From: Clostridiaceae bacterium
Lineage (GTDB): Bacteria > Bacillota > Clostridia > DSM-8532
Direction: 5' to 3'
NCBI GenBank assembly: GCA_025361665.1
Contig: JANYKF010000287.1
Location: forward strand, 1-13,204
Length of the DNA stretch: 13,204 nt
Part shown: positions 1 to 5,900 of the stretch, piece by piece
How the letters are laid out: each line of letters opens with the position of its first letter
Position numbering within the stretch: position 1 is the first letter of the stretch
Position numbers and translations under genes: made by a program
The notes under the pieces: generated by a model
Told to the model about the DNA's origin: nothing
Database searches by the model: none
Seen by the model: only the letters and a program-made list of their open reading frames with translations

Positions 1-80
1 AAGCGGATTTCACGCTGCGCGGGATGTGAATTGCGCAGGGAAAACCGATTTCATTGTTCCCAAATCATTGATTCTGGTGT

Positions 81-281
81 AAAAACTCACTTTTGTGAGT
101 TTTTATGCAGGATGTGTGAGTTTTTATGCAGGATGTCTCTGACATCCTGCATGTTGAAGGCACATTTTGTGCCTTCAACGCACCAAATCACGAGATTCGG
201 TGCCATCCGGCGGCATTTGCCGCCGGATGCATGCAAGCTGCAAAATGCAACTTGCATGAAAAAGTCGAAAATCGACTTTTT
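81..281. repeat. Array of seven abutting, unrelated short hairpins
   Basis: Seven inverted repeats follow one another: 81-104 (stem aaaaactcac, loop tttt), 126-152 (stem atgcaggatgtc, loop tct), 153-179 (stem gttgaaggcaca, loop ttt), 180-203 (stem gcaccaaatc with one mismatch, loop acga), 204-229 (stem catccggcggc, loop attt), 230-258 (stem catgcaagctgca with one mismatch, loop aaa) and 259-281 (stem aaaaagtcga, loop aaa). From 126 to 281 each begins at the base after the previous one ends. Stem sequences differ, so this is not a dispersed-repeat cluster. The outermost hairpins carry A5/T5 flanks and resemble bidirectional terminators. The array ends 73 bp before the hup promoter, so it is not in the hup leader. 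Bases 1-80 show no convincing gene, though a short open frame ends with TAA at 80-82, right at the array. A weaker hairpin (gagaa/ttctc, 286-304) follows. I do not recognise the family. Confidence 0.85.
95..136. repeat. Perfect 21-bp tandem duplication inside the hairpin array
   Basis: Bases 95-115 are repeated exactly at 116-136; the unit starts gtgagttttt and ends gcaggatgt. The unit spans the right arm of the first hairpin and the left arm of the second. Removing one copy would make the first hairpin (81-104) abut the second directly, as all the others do, so this looks like a recent slippage event within an originally gap-free array. Confidence 0.9.
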
Positions 282-354
282 GCACGAGAATCATCATTGT
301 TCTCATTTCCTTGCGGTGACCGGTCTTGGGCAGATCCCCCGTCATCTCCTATCC

Positions 355-383
355 TTGACGAACCTGTTGGTTCGATATAGAAT
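355..383 (+). promoter_or_regulatory. Sigma-A-type promoter of hup with a dyad in the spacer
   Basis: TTGACG (355-360) and TAGAAT (378-383) are separated by 17 bp, close to the housekeeping consensus, which predicts a start near 390 and a leader of about 30 nt. An inverted repeat, cgaacc (359-364) and ggttcg (369-374), overlaps the end of the -35 box and fills the first part of the spacer. It could be an operator or a coincidence. Confidence 0.75.
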
Positions 384-419
384 GGCACAGTATTTTAGAA
401 AAAAACAGGAGGGAAACCC

Positions 420-695
420 ATGAACAAAGCAGACCTCATTCAGCAGATGACCGAGAAATCCGGTCTTTCCAAAAAGGACAGCGAAGCCGCACTGGAAGCC
501 GTCATCAACACAGTGGAAGAAACACTTGTCAAGGGTGATAAAGTCGTCCTGGTCGGTTTTGGCACGTTCGAGACGAAAAACCGCGCGGCGCGAAAAGGCA
601 GGAATCCCAAAACAAAGGAAGCCATCGACATCCCGGCCTGCAAGGTTCCCGCTTTCAAAGTCGGCAAAGGTTTGAAGGACAAGGTCAACGGGTAA
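420..695 (+). CDS. hup: HU family DNA-binding protein
   Basis: This is a 91-residue histone-like nucleoid protein, the full length usual for HU. It should act as a dimer that binds and bends double-stranded DNA with little sequence preference, helping to compact the nucleoid and assist replication and recombination. The N-terminal helical dimerisation part (about 1-40) begins MNKADLIQQM. The family signature lies at about 46-64, including GFGTF and KGRNP; Pro63 is the residue at the tip of each beta arm that intercalates into DNA. The closing segment VPAFKVGKGLKDKV is also typical. The start is fixed by the ribosome binding site AGGAGGG (407-413), six bases before the ATG. A strong promoter lies just upstream, and no clear terminator separates the gene from the reductase 28 bp downstream, so the two are probably co-transcribed. 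Confidence 0.97.
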   Translation: MNKADLIQQMTEKSGLSKKDSEAALEAVINTVEETLVKGDKVVLVGFGTFETKNRAARKGRNPKTKEAIDIPACKVPAFKVGKGLKDKVNG

Positions 696-723
696 TTCCG
701 TTCCAGTCAGACAGGAGGCAAGT

Positions 724-1677
724 ATGAAATACAGGCGAATGGGAAGAACCGGTATCAGGGTCAGCGAAATCAGCCTCGGAAGTTGGCTCACCTATGGAAA
801 TGCCACGGAAAGGGAAACGGCTTTCAAGACGATTGAAGCCGCCTACGATCTGGGCATCAATTTCTTCGACACGGCAAATGCCTATGCCCGTGGCGCGGCG
901 GAAGTCGTAGTCGGAGAAGCCCTGGCGAAGTATCCCCGCGAATCGTTCGTTCTCGCAACCAAAGTGTATTTCCCGATGGGTGACGGTCCGAACGACAAGG
1001 GACTTTCCCGCAAGCACATCATGGAATCGGCCCACGCCAGCCTCAAGCGCCTCCATGTCGACTATGTGGACATCCTGTACTGTCACCGGCCGGACCCCGA
1101 AACCCCTGTGGACGAGACCTTGCGCGCATTTGACGACCTGATTCGTCACGGCAAGGTGATGTACATGGGCGTCAGCGAATGGAGTGCCGCGCAGATGTGC
1201 GAAGCGCTTCACGTTTCCGATCGCCTGCTTTTGGATCGCATCGTGGTGAATCAGCCTCAATACAGCATGCTCAACCGCGGTATTGAAAAAGAGATCATCC
1301 CCCTCGGCGAGCGGGATGGCATCGGCCAGGTCGTCTTTTCCCCATTGGCGCAAGGCGTTCTCACCGGCAAGTATAAACCCGGCCAGCAGGCGCCGCAAGG
1401 CAGCCGGGCAACCGATCCGAAACAGAACATGTGGATAGGCAACTTCCTGGGAGATGATACTTTGACCAAGGTGGCCAGCCTGGGCGTCATCGCGGCGGAA
1501 CTCGGCATATCCATGTCTCAACTGGCGCTCGCTTGGGTCCTGCGGCAGCCGAACGTCGCCAGCGCACTCATCGGGGCGAGCAGGCCGGAGCAGGTTTCCG
1601 AAAATACGGCCGCATCCGGCATCAGGCTTGAGGCGGACGTTCTGGACCGCATTGAGGGAATTCTCGGGAATGACTGA
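724..1677 (+). CDS. Aldo/keto reductase, KvAB/YghZ-like
   Basis: This is a 317-residue NADPH-dependent oxidoreductase of the aldo/keto reductase superfamily, a cytoplasmic TIM-barrel enzyme that reduces aldehydes or ketones to alcohols. The catalytic tetrad is visible: Asp49 and Tyr54 in FFDTANAY, Lys80 in LATKVYF and His121 in LYCHRPD. SPLAQGVLTGKY (207-217 region) and IGASRPEQVSEN (283-294 region) are the cofactor-binding elements of the branch that includes potassium-channel beta subunits and E. coli YghZ (L-glyceraldehyde-3-phosphate reductase). The length is normal for that branch. The true substrate cannot be read from the sequence. AGGAGG (713-718) sits five bases before the ATG. The gene follows hup by 28 bp and probably shares its transcript; no functional link between the two is obvious. 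Confidence 0.93.
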   Translation: MKYRRMGRTGIRVSEISLGSWLTYGNATERETAFKTIEAAYDLGINFFDTANAYARGAAEVVVGEALAKYPRESFVLATKVYFPMGDGPNDKGLSRKHIMESAHASLKRLHVDYVDILYCHRPDPETPVDETLRAFDDLIRHGKVMYMGVSEWSAAQMCEALHVSDRLLLDRIVVNQPQYSMLNRGIEKEIIPLGERDGIGQVVFSPLAQGVLTGKYKPGQQAPQGSRATDPKQNMWIGNFLGDDTLTKVASLGVIAAELGISMSQLALAWVLRQPNVASALIGASRPEQVSENTAASGIRLEADVLDRIEGILGND

Positions 1678-1746
1678 ATCAAAGAGACAGAATCCCATGT
1701 GAACGAATAGCGAAATGTTTCGATACCAGTATTCAATCCTAACCGT

Positions 1747-1771
1747 TTGTGCCGGAGAATGGAGGCTGGTT
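1747..1771 (+). promoter_or_regulatory. 25-bp element shared by both SLH upstream regions, copy 1
   Basis: TTGT, one variable base (G here), then ccggagaatggaggctggtt. The same 25 bases recur at 5648-5672 with a single difference. Flanking sequences are not alike. This copy ends 16 bp before a possible -35 box at 1788 and about 276 bp before the SLH start codon. Sharing only this block ahead of two paralogous genes suggests a protein-binding or RNA element. Confidence 0.55.
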
Positions 1772-1787
1772 TTTTTGCATAATCATT

Positions 1788-1817
1788 TTGACGTATTTCC
1801 CGAATGCGAGTTATCAT
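1788..1817 (+). promoter_or_regulatory. Possible upstream promoter of the first SLH gene
   Basis: TTGACG (1788-1793) and TATCAT (1812-1817) are 18 bp apart. Both hexamers resemble the sigma-A consensus. It lies just after the shared 25-bp element. Transcription from here would give a leader of roughly 220 nt. Confidence 0.4.
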
Positions 1818-1949
1818 GAATGTCCCGCTGGTGTTTATTTTGCAGTCGGCAGGGTATAACCATTTCGACATTTTTTTCAGATTCTGGGCATCATTCAAGA
1901 TAAAGAAATGATTCGGGCATTCAGCGAGAAGGGGAGGTGTTTACGAGGA

Positions 1950-1977
1950 TTGACTTTTTTGGGGATTGCCATATATC
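1950..1977 (+). promoter_or_regulatory. Likely proximal promoter of the first SLH gene
   Basis: TTGACT (1950-1955) and TATATC (1972-1977) are 16 bp apart, predicting a start near 1984 and a leader of about 64 nt. An inverted repeat, gggat (1962-1966) and atccc (1975-1979), overlaps the -10 box and could be an operator. The leader carries two copies of accgtaaa just before the ribosome binding site. Confidence 0.55.
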
Positions 1978-2047
1978 CCAGTTCATGATGATGAGTATAA
2001 ACAAACTACAAAAACCGTAAACAACAACAACCGTAAAGGAGATAGAG

Positions 2048-5000
2048 ATGATACTCAAAAATCGAATCCCGAACAAGTTGATTCTCTTGATACTATCCCT
2101 GATACTCGCTATCGGTCTGCTGCCTACAGACGCGTATGCTGAGAATCCAGTCGTTACGGACTCAACGGATTTCGACGTTTTCATGAACGTCGACCCGTCA
2201 CTCGGCATTGACCCCACCGTGATGAAAACAAAGGTTTCAGGCTATCTCGACAACCTCATCAGCGCGGGTGGAACGAGCAAATCCTACCGGATGAATACTT
2301 CTGCCGCGACGATCGACCCCACGGATGTCACAAAATGGGAAGTTTACAGCCGCTATGATTCGGTATGGTACGCCGACAAAGCGGCTTGGCAATCGGGTTA
2401 CAATGGCGGTGTCGTGCCTACGAACTGGTATTACTACGGCGTGACTGATTATAAGGACAGTCGCAACTCAAAAACAACCATCGCAACCATGCTCAGTGAT
2501 AAAGCGACCCCACCTGGCACCGGCACAGCATGGGGACAGACCGCAGGACTGGATTCGCATGTCTATGCCTACCTGCAGAACGGAAAACCCGCTATGCAAT
2601 TTTATGGCTACGGCCAGATAGCCAGCGCGGACTTTCTGTATTACCCGGCCAGCGCGACGAGTACGAAAACCGTCAAATTCGATGTTGATGCCAGTGCCGT
2701 GTTCACGCATACGCTCAAATACTCCGGCTTTCTCATCAATGCGGGGACAAGTGGTTCAGGCAGCAGCAAAACAATGGACGGATACCTGATCATATTCGAA
2801 TATGGACCTGCCGGTTCGACCAGCCCGGCGACTTCGCTGACAGGCGTCTACCTGTACAAGTTGGCTGGCGTTAACGTGGACAACTTCCATAGTTCCAACC
2901 TCAGCAGCCTTGCGGACAGTACCACAGCCGGAAAGACGCTCGTGGCAACCTCTGCTTTCAAAACATTTTATACAAACAGTCACATCGAGCTGAGCATCAC
3001 GCCCACAAGCCTGGCCGCCACCATACAGCAAGGCACTGCCGGTTCATTGACAGGCTCTCAAAGCACTTTGTTTTCACTGAACAATTTGGTAAACACCGGT
3101 TATGGCGGTTTCGGTCCATATGTGGACTACAACAGTCATGGCTGCACGATTGCCTCCAGTTTCCGCTTTTCAAGCCTTGAAATGGCGTTTTCCGAGACCC
3201 TCAGCGGCAACTCCGCGCTGGAGGCGTATCAGTATGCCAATTATCTCAATGACAGCCGGCAGCGTTTTTTCGTCAACATGACGAATGCCACTGCGACGAA
3301 TTACGCCGCCACCGCGACTGACACGGACAACGCCTACCTCAGCCTGATGACGGCGGACAAGTCCATCTTGATTACGGATGAATACAGCGGGACTTACTTG
3401 CCCGGCAGTCTGGGTTCAAACACAAAGAGTTTCAATGAAACGGCTCATGTCACAGATGGCGCTATAACATCGCTTTATTCCGGTTCTGCCGAAACGGAAA
3501 AAGTGGCGGCGAAGGTCGCCTGGCTGATCTATCATGCGACATATGGAACAGGCGGGACGATCACCGCACCACTATCTATCGCCATTGCTTCGCTTATGCT
3601 GCTTGACGGCCCTGGAACAACATCAGGAGCCGTGTGGACCGGTGCAAGCCAGGTCAACCAGATTAAAAAGGAGCTGATGTCAGGCGACGGTCTCAAAATC
3701 TACTTGAATCCCGACAGCAGCCAGAACGCCGGCAGTCTTGCGGCGAGTTATACTTTGACCTATCCGAATGGGTCGACTGCACTGATTGCACCAACAACGG
3801 ATTCCGGCAATGTCGGCAAGTTGTATTTTGTTTTTCCAAACACTTCGACTGCGGGCGACTACAAAGTAACGCTCAGCTATGCGACAGGCGGGAGCATCAC
3901 TTCAACGATTCCAGCTTCGGCGTCCTTCTCGGTCCTGTCCGACACCACAGCACCGACGCCTTCCGCCACCATTTCCGGTTCGAACGCCTCGCTGACGTTC
4001 ACCAATACCGCTGGCTCAGGAAGCACGGCATTTACCTCCATGCTTGCCTCCTACGCGACGGTTCTGAATACCAGCAGCTCGCAGCCGTCAACGCCGGGTA
4101 CGGGAAGCTTCACGGCTGTTTCCGGCTCAACCGCCACGGTCAGTCTCGGCAGCAGCCTGTCCACAGGGACCTATTATCTGCATATGTTCCTGAAAGACGC
4201 GGCGGGGAACGTCGGATATGCCCAGCGGTCCTTCACGATAACCTTCACTGCGCCGACCATAACTTTCACATATCCTGAGACGAACAATTTCACATCTCTA
4301 TCACCTTATTCAGGCGCTTCCGTCACATTCAGCCTGTCAGCGGGCACCGGCAGCATCGCGTCATACAAAATCGGAACCGGTGCCGATGCCGCCAGTGCGG
4401 CATACGGTATCGCGATTTCCGCAACAGGGCTGTCGAGTGCGGCATACACCTTGCCCACCGGGGAGTATCGCCTCTGGATCAAGGCAATTGATGGCGACGG
4501 AAACGAATCCATTCCCATCAACATGTATGTGCAAAAGTTATCTGGTCCGATTACATATTACTACGGCATCATCATCAACAAGACTGATCGTGGGTCCGTG
4601 GCATCCAACAGAACGATACAGATGGCTGGGAATCCTGTAACAATTGCGGTTACCCCTGATCCCGGATGTGTATTCGGCAGCCTGAGCATTCATGATGCCA
4701 ATGGCAATTCGATCACATGCACAAAATATGACGAAGGAACGTATCAGTTCACCATGCCCTCAGCCTCTGTCACCGTCAGTGCCGTTTTCGTGAACAAGAT
4801 TGCGACACCCGCGGAAACTGGTGTCGCGAGATACCTGGCCACTCAGGATCACATAAGCTACATGAACGGCTTTCACAATGGCTATTTCCATCCGGAACAA
4901 AACATGACCCGCGCCGAGGCCGCGCAGATGTTCTATAACCTGCTTCTCAACAAGGATGTTGCCGTCACGGCAAACTTCAATGATGTGGAGAAAGCCATCT

Positions 5001-5464
5001 GGTATGAAAAAGCAGTTGAAACTCTGGCAAGCATGGGCATCATCACTGGCTACAACGGTTCTTTCAGGCCGGGTGACTTTATATCAAGGGACGAGTTTAC
5101 TGCGATCGCGATGCGATTTGCCATCCTGACCGGCGGCAAGGCGAGTTTCAGCGATGTGTCCAGTGCCGATTGGGCGTATTCCTACATTATGTCCGCCGCT
5201 GAATACGGCTGGATTAACGGCTACACGGATGGAACATACAAACCGGAGGCGCTTATTACCCGTGCCGAAGTCGTGACCATAGTGAACAATATGTTAGGCC
5301 GGAGTGCCGGAAAAGATTATATTGACACCCAACCCGCAAATCTCAAAATATTCCCGGATGCCTCCAGCAGCAGCTATTGGGCCTACTATGAGATCGTCGA
5401 AGCTACAAACAGGCATGATTATGATTTTGCAAACGGCCAGGAAACCTGGAAGGGACTGAAATGA
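2048..5464 (+). CDS. Secreted SLH-domain surface protein (1138 aa)
   Basis: This is a large exported cell-surface protein. A signal peptide occupies about 1-31 (basic start, hydrophobic LILLILSLILAIGLL, probable cleavage after AYA). Residues 32 to about 620 form a Ser/Thr/Tyr/Gly-rich, probably beta-rich ectodomain that I cannot assign. Two Ig-like segments follow at about 631-735 (with KDAAGN) and 735-835 (with AIDGDGNES), then a small repeat-like beta domain at about 838-917. Three SLH domains form the C-terminus from about 927; their key motifs are TRAE (954-957), SRDE (1013-1016, degenerate) and TRAE (1071-1074). SLH triplets typically bind pyruvylated secondary wall polymer, so the protein should be held non-covalently on the wall. 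The start is supported by AAAGGAGAT (2035-2043). The last 200 residues are paralogous to those of the next gene. Function could be structural or adhesive; no enzyme motif was found. Confidence 0.9.
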   Translation: MILKNRIPNKLILLILSLILAIGLLPTDAYAENPVVTDSTDFDVFMNVDPSLGIDPTVMKTKVSGYLDNLISAGGTSKSYRMNTSAATIDPTDVTKWEVYSRYDSVWYADKAAWQSGYNGGVVPTNWYYYGVTDYKDSRNSKTTIATMLSDKATPPGTGTAWGQTAGLDSHVYAYLQNGKPAMQFYGYGQIASADFLYYPASATSTKTVKFDVDASAVFTHTLKYSGFLINAGTSGSGSSKTMDGYLIIFEYGPAGSTSPATSLTGVYLYKLAGVNVDNFHSSNLSSLADSTTAGKTLVATSAFKTFYTNSHIELSITPTSLAATIQQGTAGSLTGSQSTLFSLNNLVNTGYGGFGPYVDYNSHGCTIASSFRFSSLEMAFSETLSGNSALEAYQYANYLNDSRQRFFVNMTNATATNYAATATDTDNAYLSLMTADKSILITDEYSGTYLPGSLGSNTKSFNETAHVTDGAITSLYSGSAETEKVAAKVAWLIYHATYGTGGTITAPLSIAIASLMLLDGPGTTSGAVWTGASQVNQIKKELMSGDGLKIYLNPDSSQNAGSLAASYTLTYPNGSTALIAPTTDSGNVGKLYFVFPNTSTAGDYKVTLSYATGGSITSTIPASASFSVLSDTTAPTPSATISGSNASLTFTNTAGSGSTAFTSMLASYATVLNTSSSQPSTPGTGSFTAVSGSTATVSLGSSLSTGTYYLHMFLKDAAGNVGYAQRSFTITFTAPTITFTYPETNNFTSLSPYSGASVTFSLSAGTGSIASYKIGTGADAASAAYGIAISATGLSSAAYTLPTGEYRLWIKAIDGDGNESIPINMYVQKLSGPITYYYGIIINKTDRGSVASNRTIQMAGNPVTIAVTPDPGCVFGSLSIHDANGNSITCTKYDEGTYQFTMPSASVTVSAVFVNKIATPAETGVARYLATQDHISYMNGFHNGYFHPEQNMTRAEAAQMFYNLLLNKDVAVTANFNDVEKAIWYEKAVETLASMGIITGYNGSFRPGDFISRDEFTAIAMRFAILTGGKASFSDVSSADWAYSYIMSAAEYGWINGYTDGTYKPEALITRAEVVTIVNNMLGRSAGKDYIDTQPANLKIFPDASSSSYWAYYEIVEATNRHDYDFANGQETWKGLK

Positions 5465-5522
5465 CCGTTGACAGGCTCATGGTAGCAACGAGGCAATGAG
5501 GCTGTCCGAAAAGAAAAAATGA

Positions 5523-5565
5523 AGCATGTAGGGAAATCCGTTCGGATATCCCTACATGCTTTTTT
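5523..5565 (+). terminator. Intrinsic terminator after the first SLH gene
   Basis: A 12-bp perfect stem, agcatgtaggga (5523-5534) with tccctacatgct (5549-5560), has an inner atccg/cggat extension after one mismatch and ends in six T's (5560-5565). An A-rich stretch precedes it, so it may also work leftward. Confidence 0.88.
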
Positions 5566-5647
5566 GCTTTGGAATGGAGTTGCATTTCGCTGAAATCAAA
5601 AAAGAACTTGTTAAGTATTTGATGCCGGCATTCCATTACAAGGCATC

Positions 5648-5672
5648 TTGTACCGGAGAATGGAGGCTGGTT
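5648..5672 (+). promoter_or_regulatory. 25-bp shared element, copy 2
   Basis: This is the second copy of the element at 1747-1771, with A instead of G at the fifth base and otherwise identical. It ends 30 bp before the Pho-box-like promoter and about 230 bp before the start of the second SLH gene. A flanking dyad, gatgcc (5621-5626) and ggcatc (5642-5647), lies just upstream of this copy and is absent at copy 1. Confidence 0.55.
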
Positions 5673-5702
5673 ATCTCAACGCAATGTTAGTTTCTCTTAA
5701 CT

Positions 5703-5736
5703 TTGTCAGGAAACTGTCAGAGCGTCGGGGTAATAC
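5703..5736 (+). promoter_or_regulatory. Pho-box-like promoter of the second SLH gene
   Basis: Two direct heptamers, TTGTCAG (5703-5709) and CTGTCAG (5714-5720), are separated by four bases, giving an 11-bp period. Ten bases later comes the -10-like TAATAC (5731-5736). This 7-4-7 layout, and the 10-bp gap to the -10 box, match the PhoB box in front of E. coli phoA, in which the box replaces the -35 element. No good ordinary -35 is present for this -10. Regulation by phosphate limitation is an inference; known PhoP sites in Bacillus use a different word. Confidence 0.5.
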
Positions 5737-5794
5737 AAGAGTAATATGATTGGAATGAATGGTGTCCATCCACTATGAGAAAGAGGGTGTTGAA

Positions 5795-5809
5795 ATGAAT
5801 TCTGCATGA
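5795..5809 (+). CDS. Possible four-codon leader ORF
   Basis: ATG AAT TCT GCA TGA is preceded by a good ribosome binding site, GAGGGTG (5783-5789), five bases before the ATG. Its TGA overlaps the ATG of the next small ORF as ATGA. It is too short to show coding bias, so it is offered only as a possible translated leader. Confidence 0.25.
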   Translation: MNSA

Positions 5810-5889
5810 CGAAAGAAAAATTCATCGCTTCTTCTTGGTCATCGGGCGAGTTGCAGCAGCAGGGCAACATGGAATATGGAAGGATATGA
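5806..5889 (+). CDS. Possible 27-residue leader peptide ahead of the second SLH gene
   Basis: This small ORF starts MTKEKFIASSW and ends MEYGRI. Its ATG overlaps the stop of the four-codon ORF, and its TGA (5887-5889) overlaps an in-frame ATG of the SLH gene (5886-5888), giving two successive ATGA junctions. It has no good ribosome binding site of its own, so translation would depend on coupling. No homology is recognised. It could equally be chance. Confidence 0.25.
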   Translation: MTKEKFIASSWSSGELQQQGNMEYGRI

Positions 5890-5900
5890 GGGGAAAAAGA

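Larger units (their letters stand above)
1678..2047. other. Gene-free region between the reductase and the first SLH gene
   Basis: No gene with a credible start and coding pattern was found in these 370 bp. The region contains one copy of a 25-bp element shared with the upstream region of the second SLH gene, and two possible rightward promoters. The run of seven T's at 1769-1776 follows only a weak possible stem (aacc 1741-1744 with ggtt 1768-1771), so a terminator for the reductase is not convincing. A small dyad, atcatt (1890-1895) and aatgat (1907-1912), is also present. Confidence 0.6.

Noticed and set aside
1..82. Possible C-terminal end of an upstream gene, open in the second frame with TAA at 80-82 next to the first hairpin
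   Set aside because: Only 26 codons are visible, no family is recognised, and another frame also ends here (TGA at 27-29), so the choice cannot be supported.
81..281. CRISPR array or integron attC-type site
   Set aside because: There is no constant repeat and no spacers, and the hairpins share no core sites such as those of attC; each stem is different.
31..423. 130-codon open frame running through the hairpin array and into hup
   Set aside because: It runs through the palindromic array and the hup promoter and has no ribosome binding site. Its CEFLCRM repetition simply reflects the 21-bp DNA duplication.
685..1698. Long open frame on the minus strand opposite the reductase
   Set aside because: It is antisense to a clearly conserved enzyme and shows no family motifs; long antisense frames are common in codon-biased genes.
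1741..1776. Intrinsic terminator after the reductase, suggested by a T7 run
   Set aside because: Only a four-base outer pair and a three-base inner pair can form before the T run, and the preceding bases recur at 5648-5672 without a T run.
1985..2020. Small ORF (MMMSINKLQKP) in the leader of the first SLH gene
   Set aside because: It has no ribosome binding site and starts at about the predicted transcription start; it is likely chance.
3200..3700. Thioester-type adhesin domain in the first SLH protein
   Set aside because: VAWLIYHATYG loosely recalls the helix of such domains, but the Cys and Gln needed for the thioester are not seen in this stretch.
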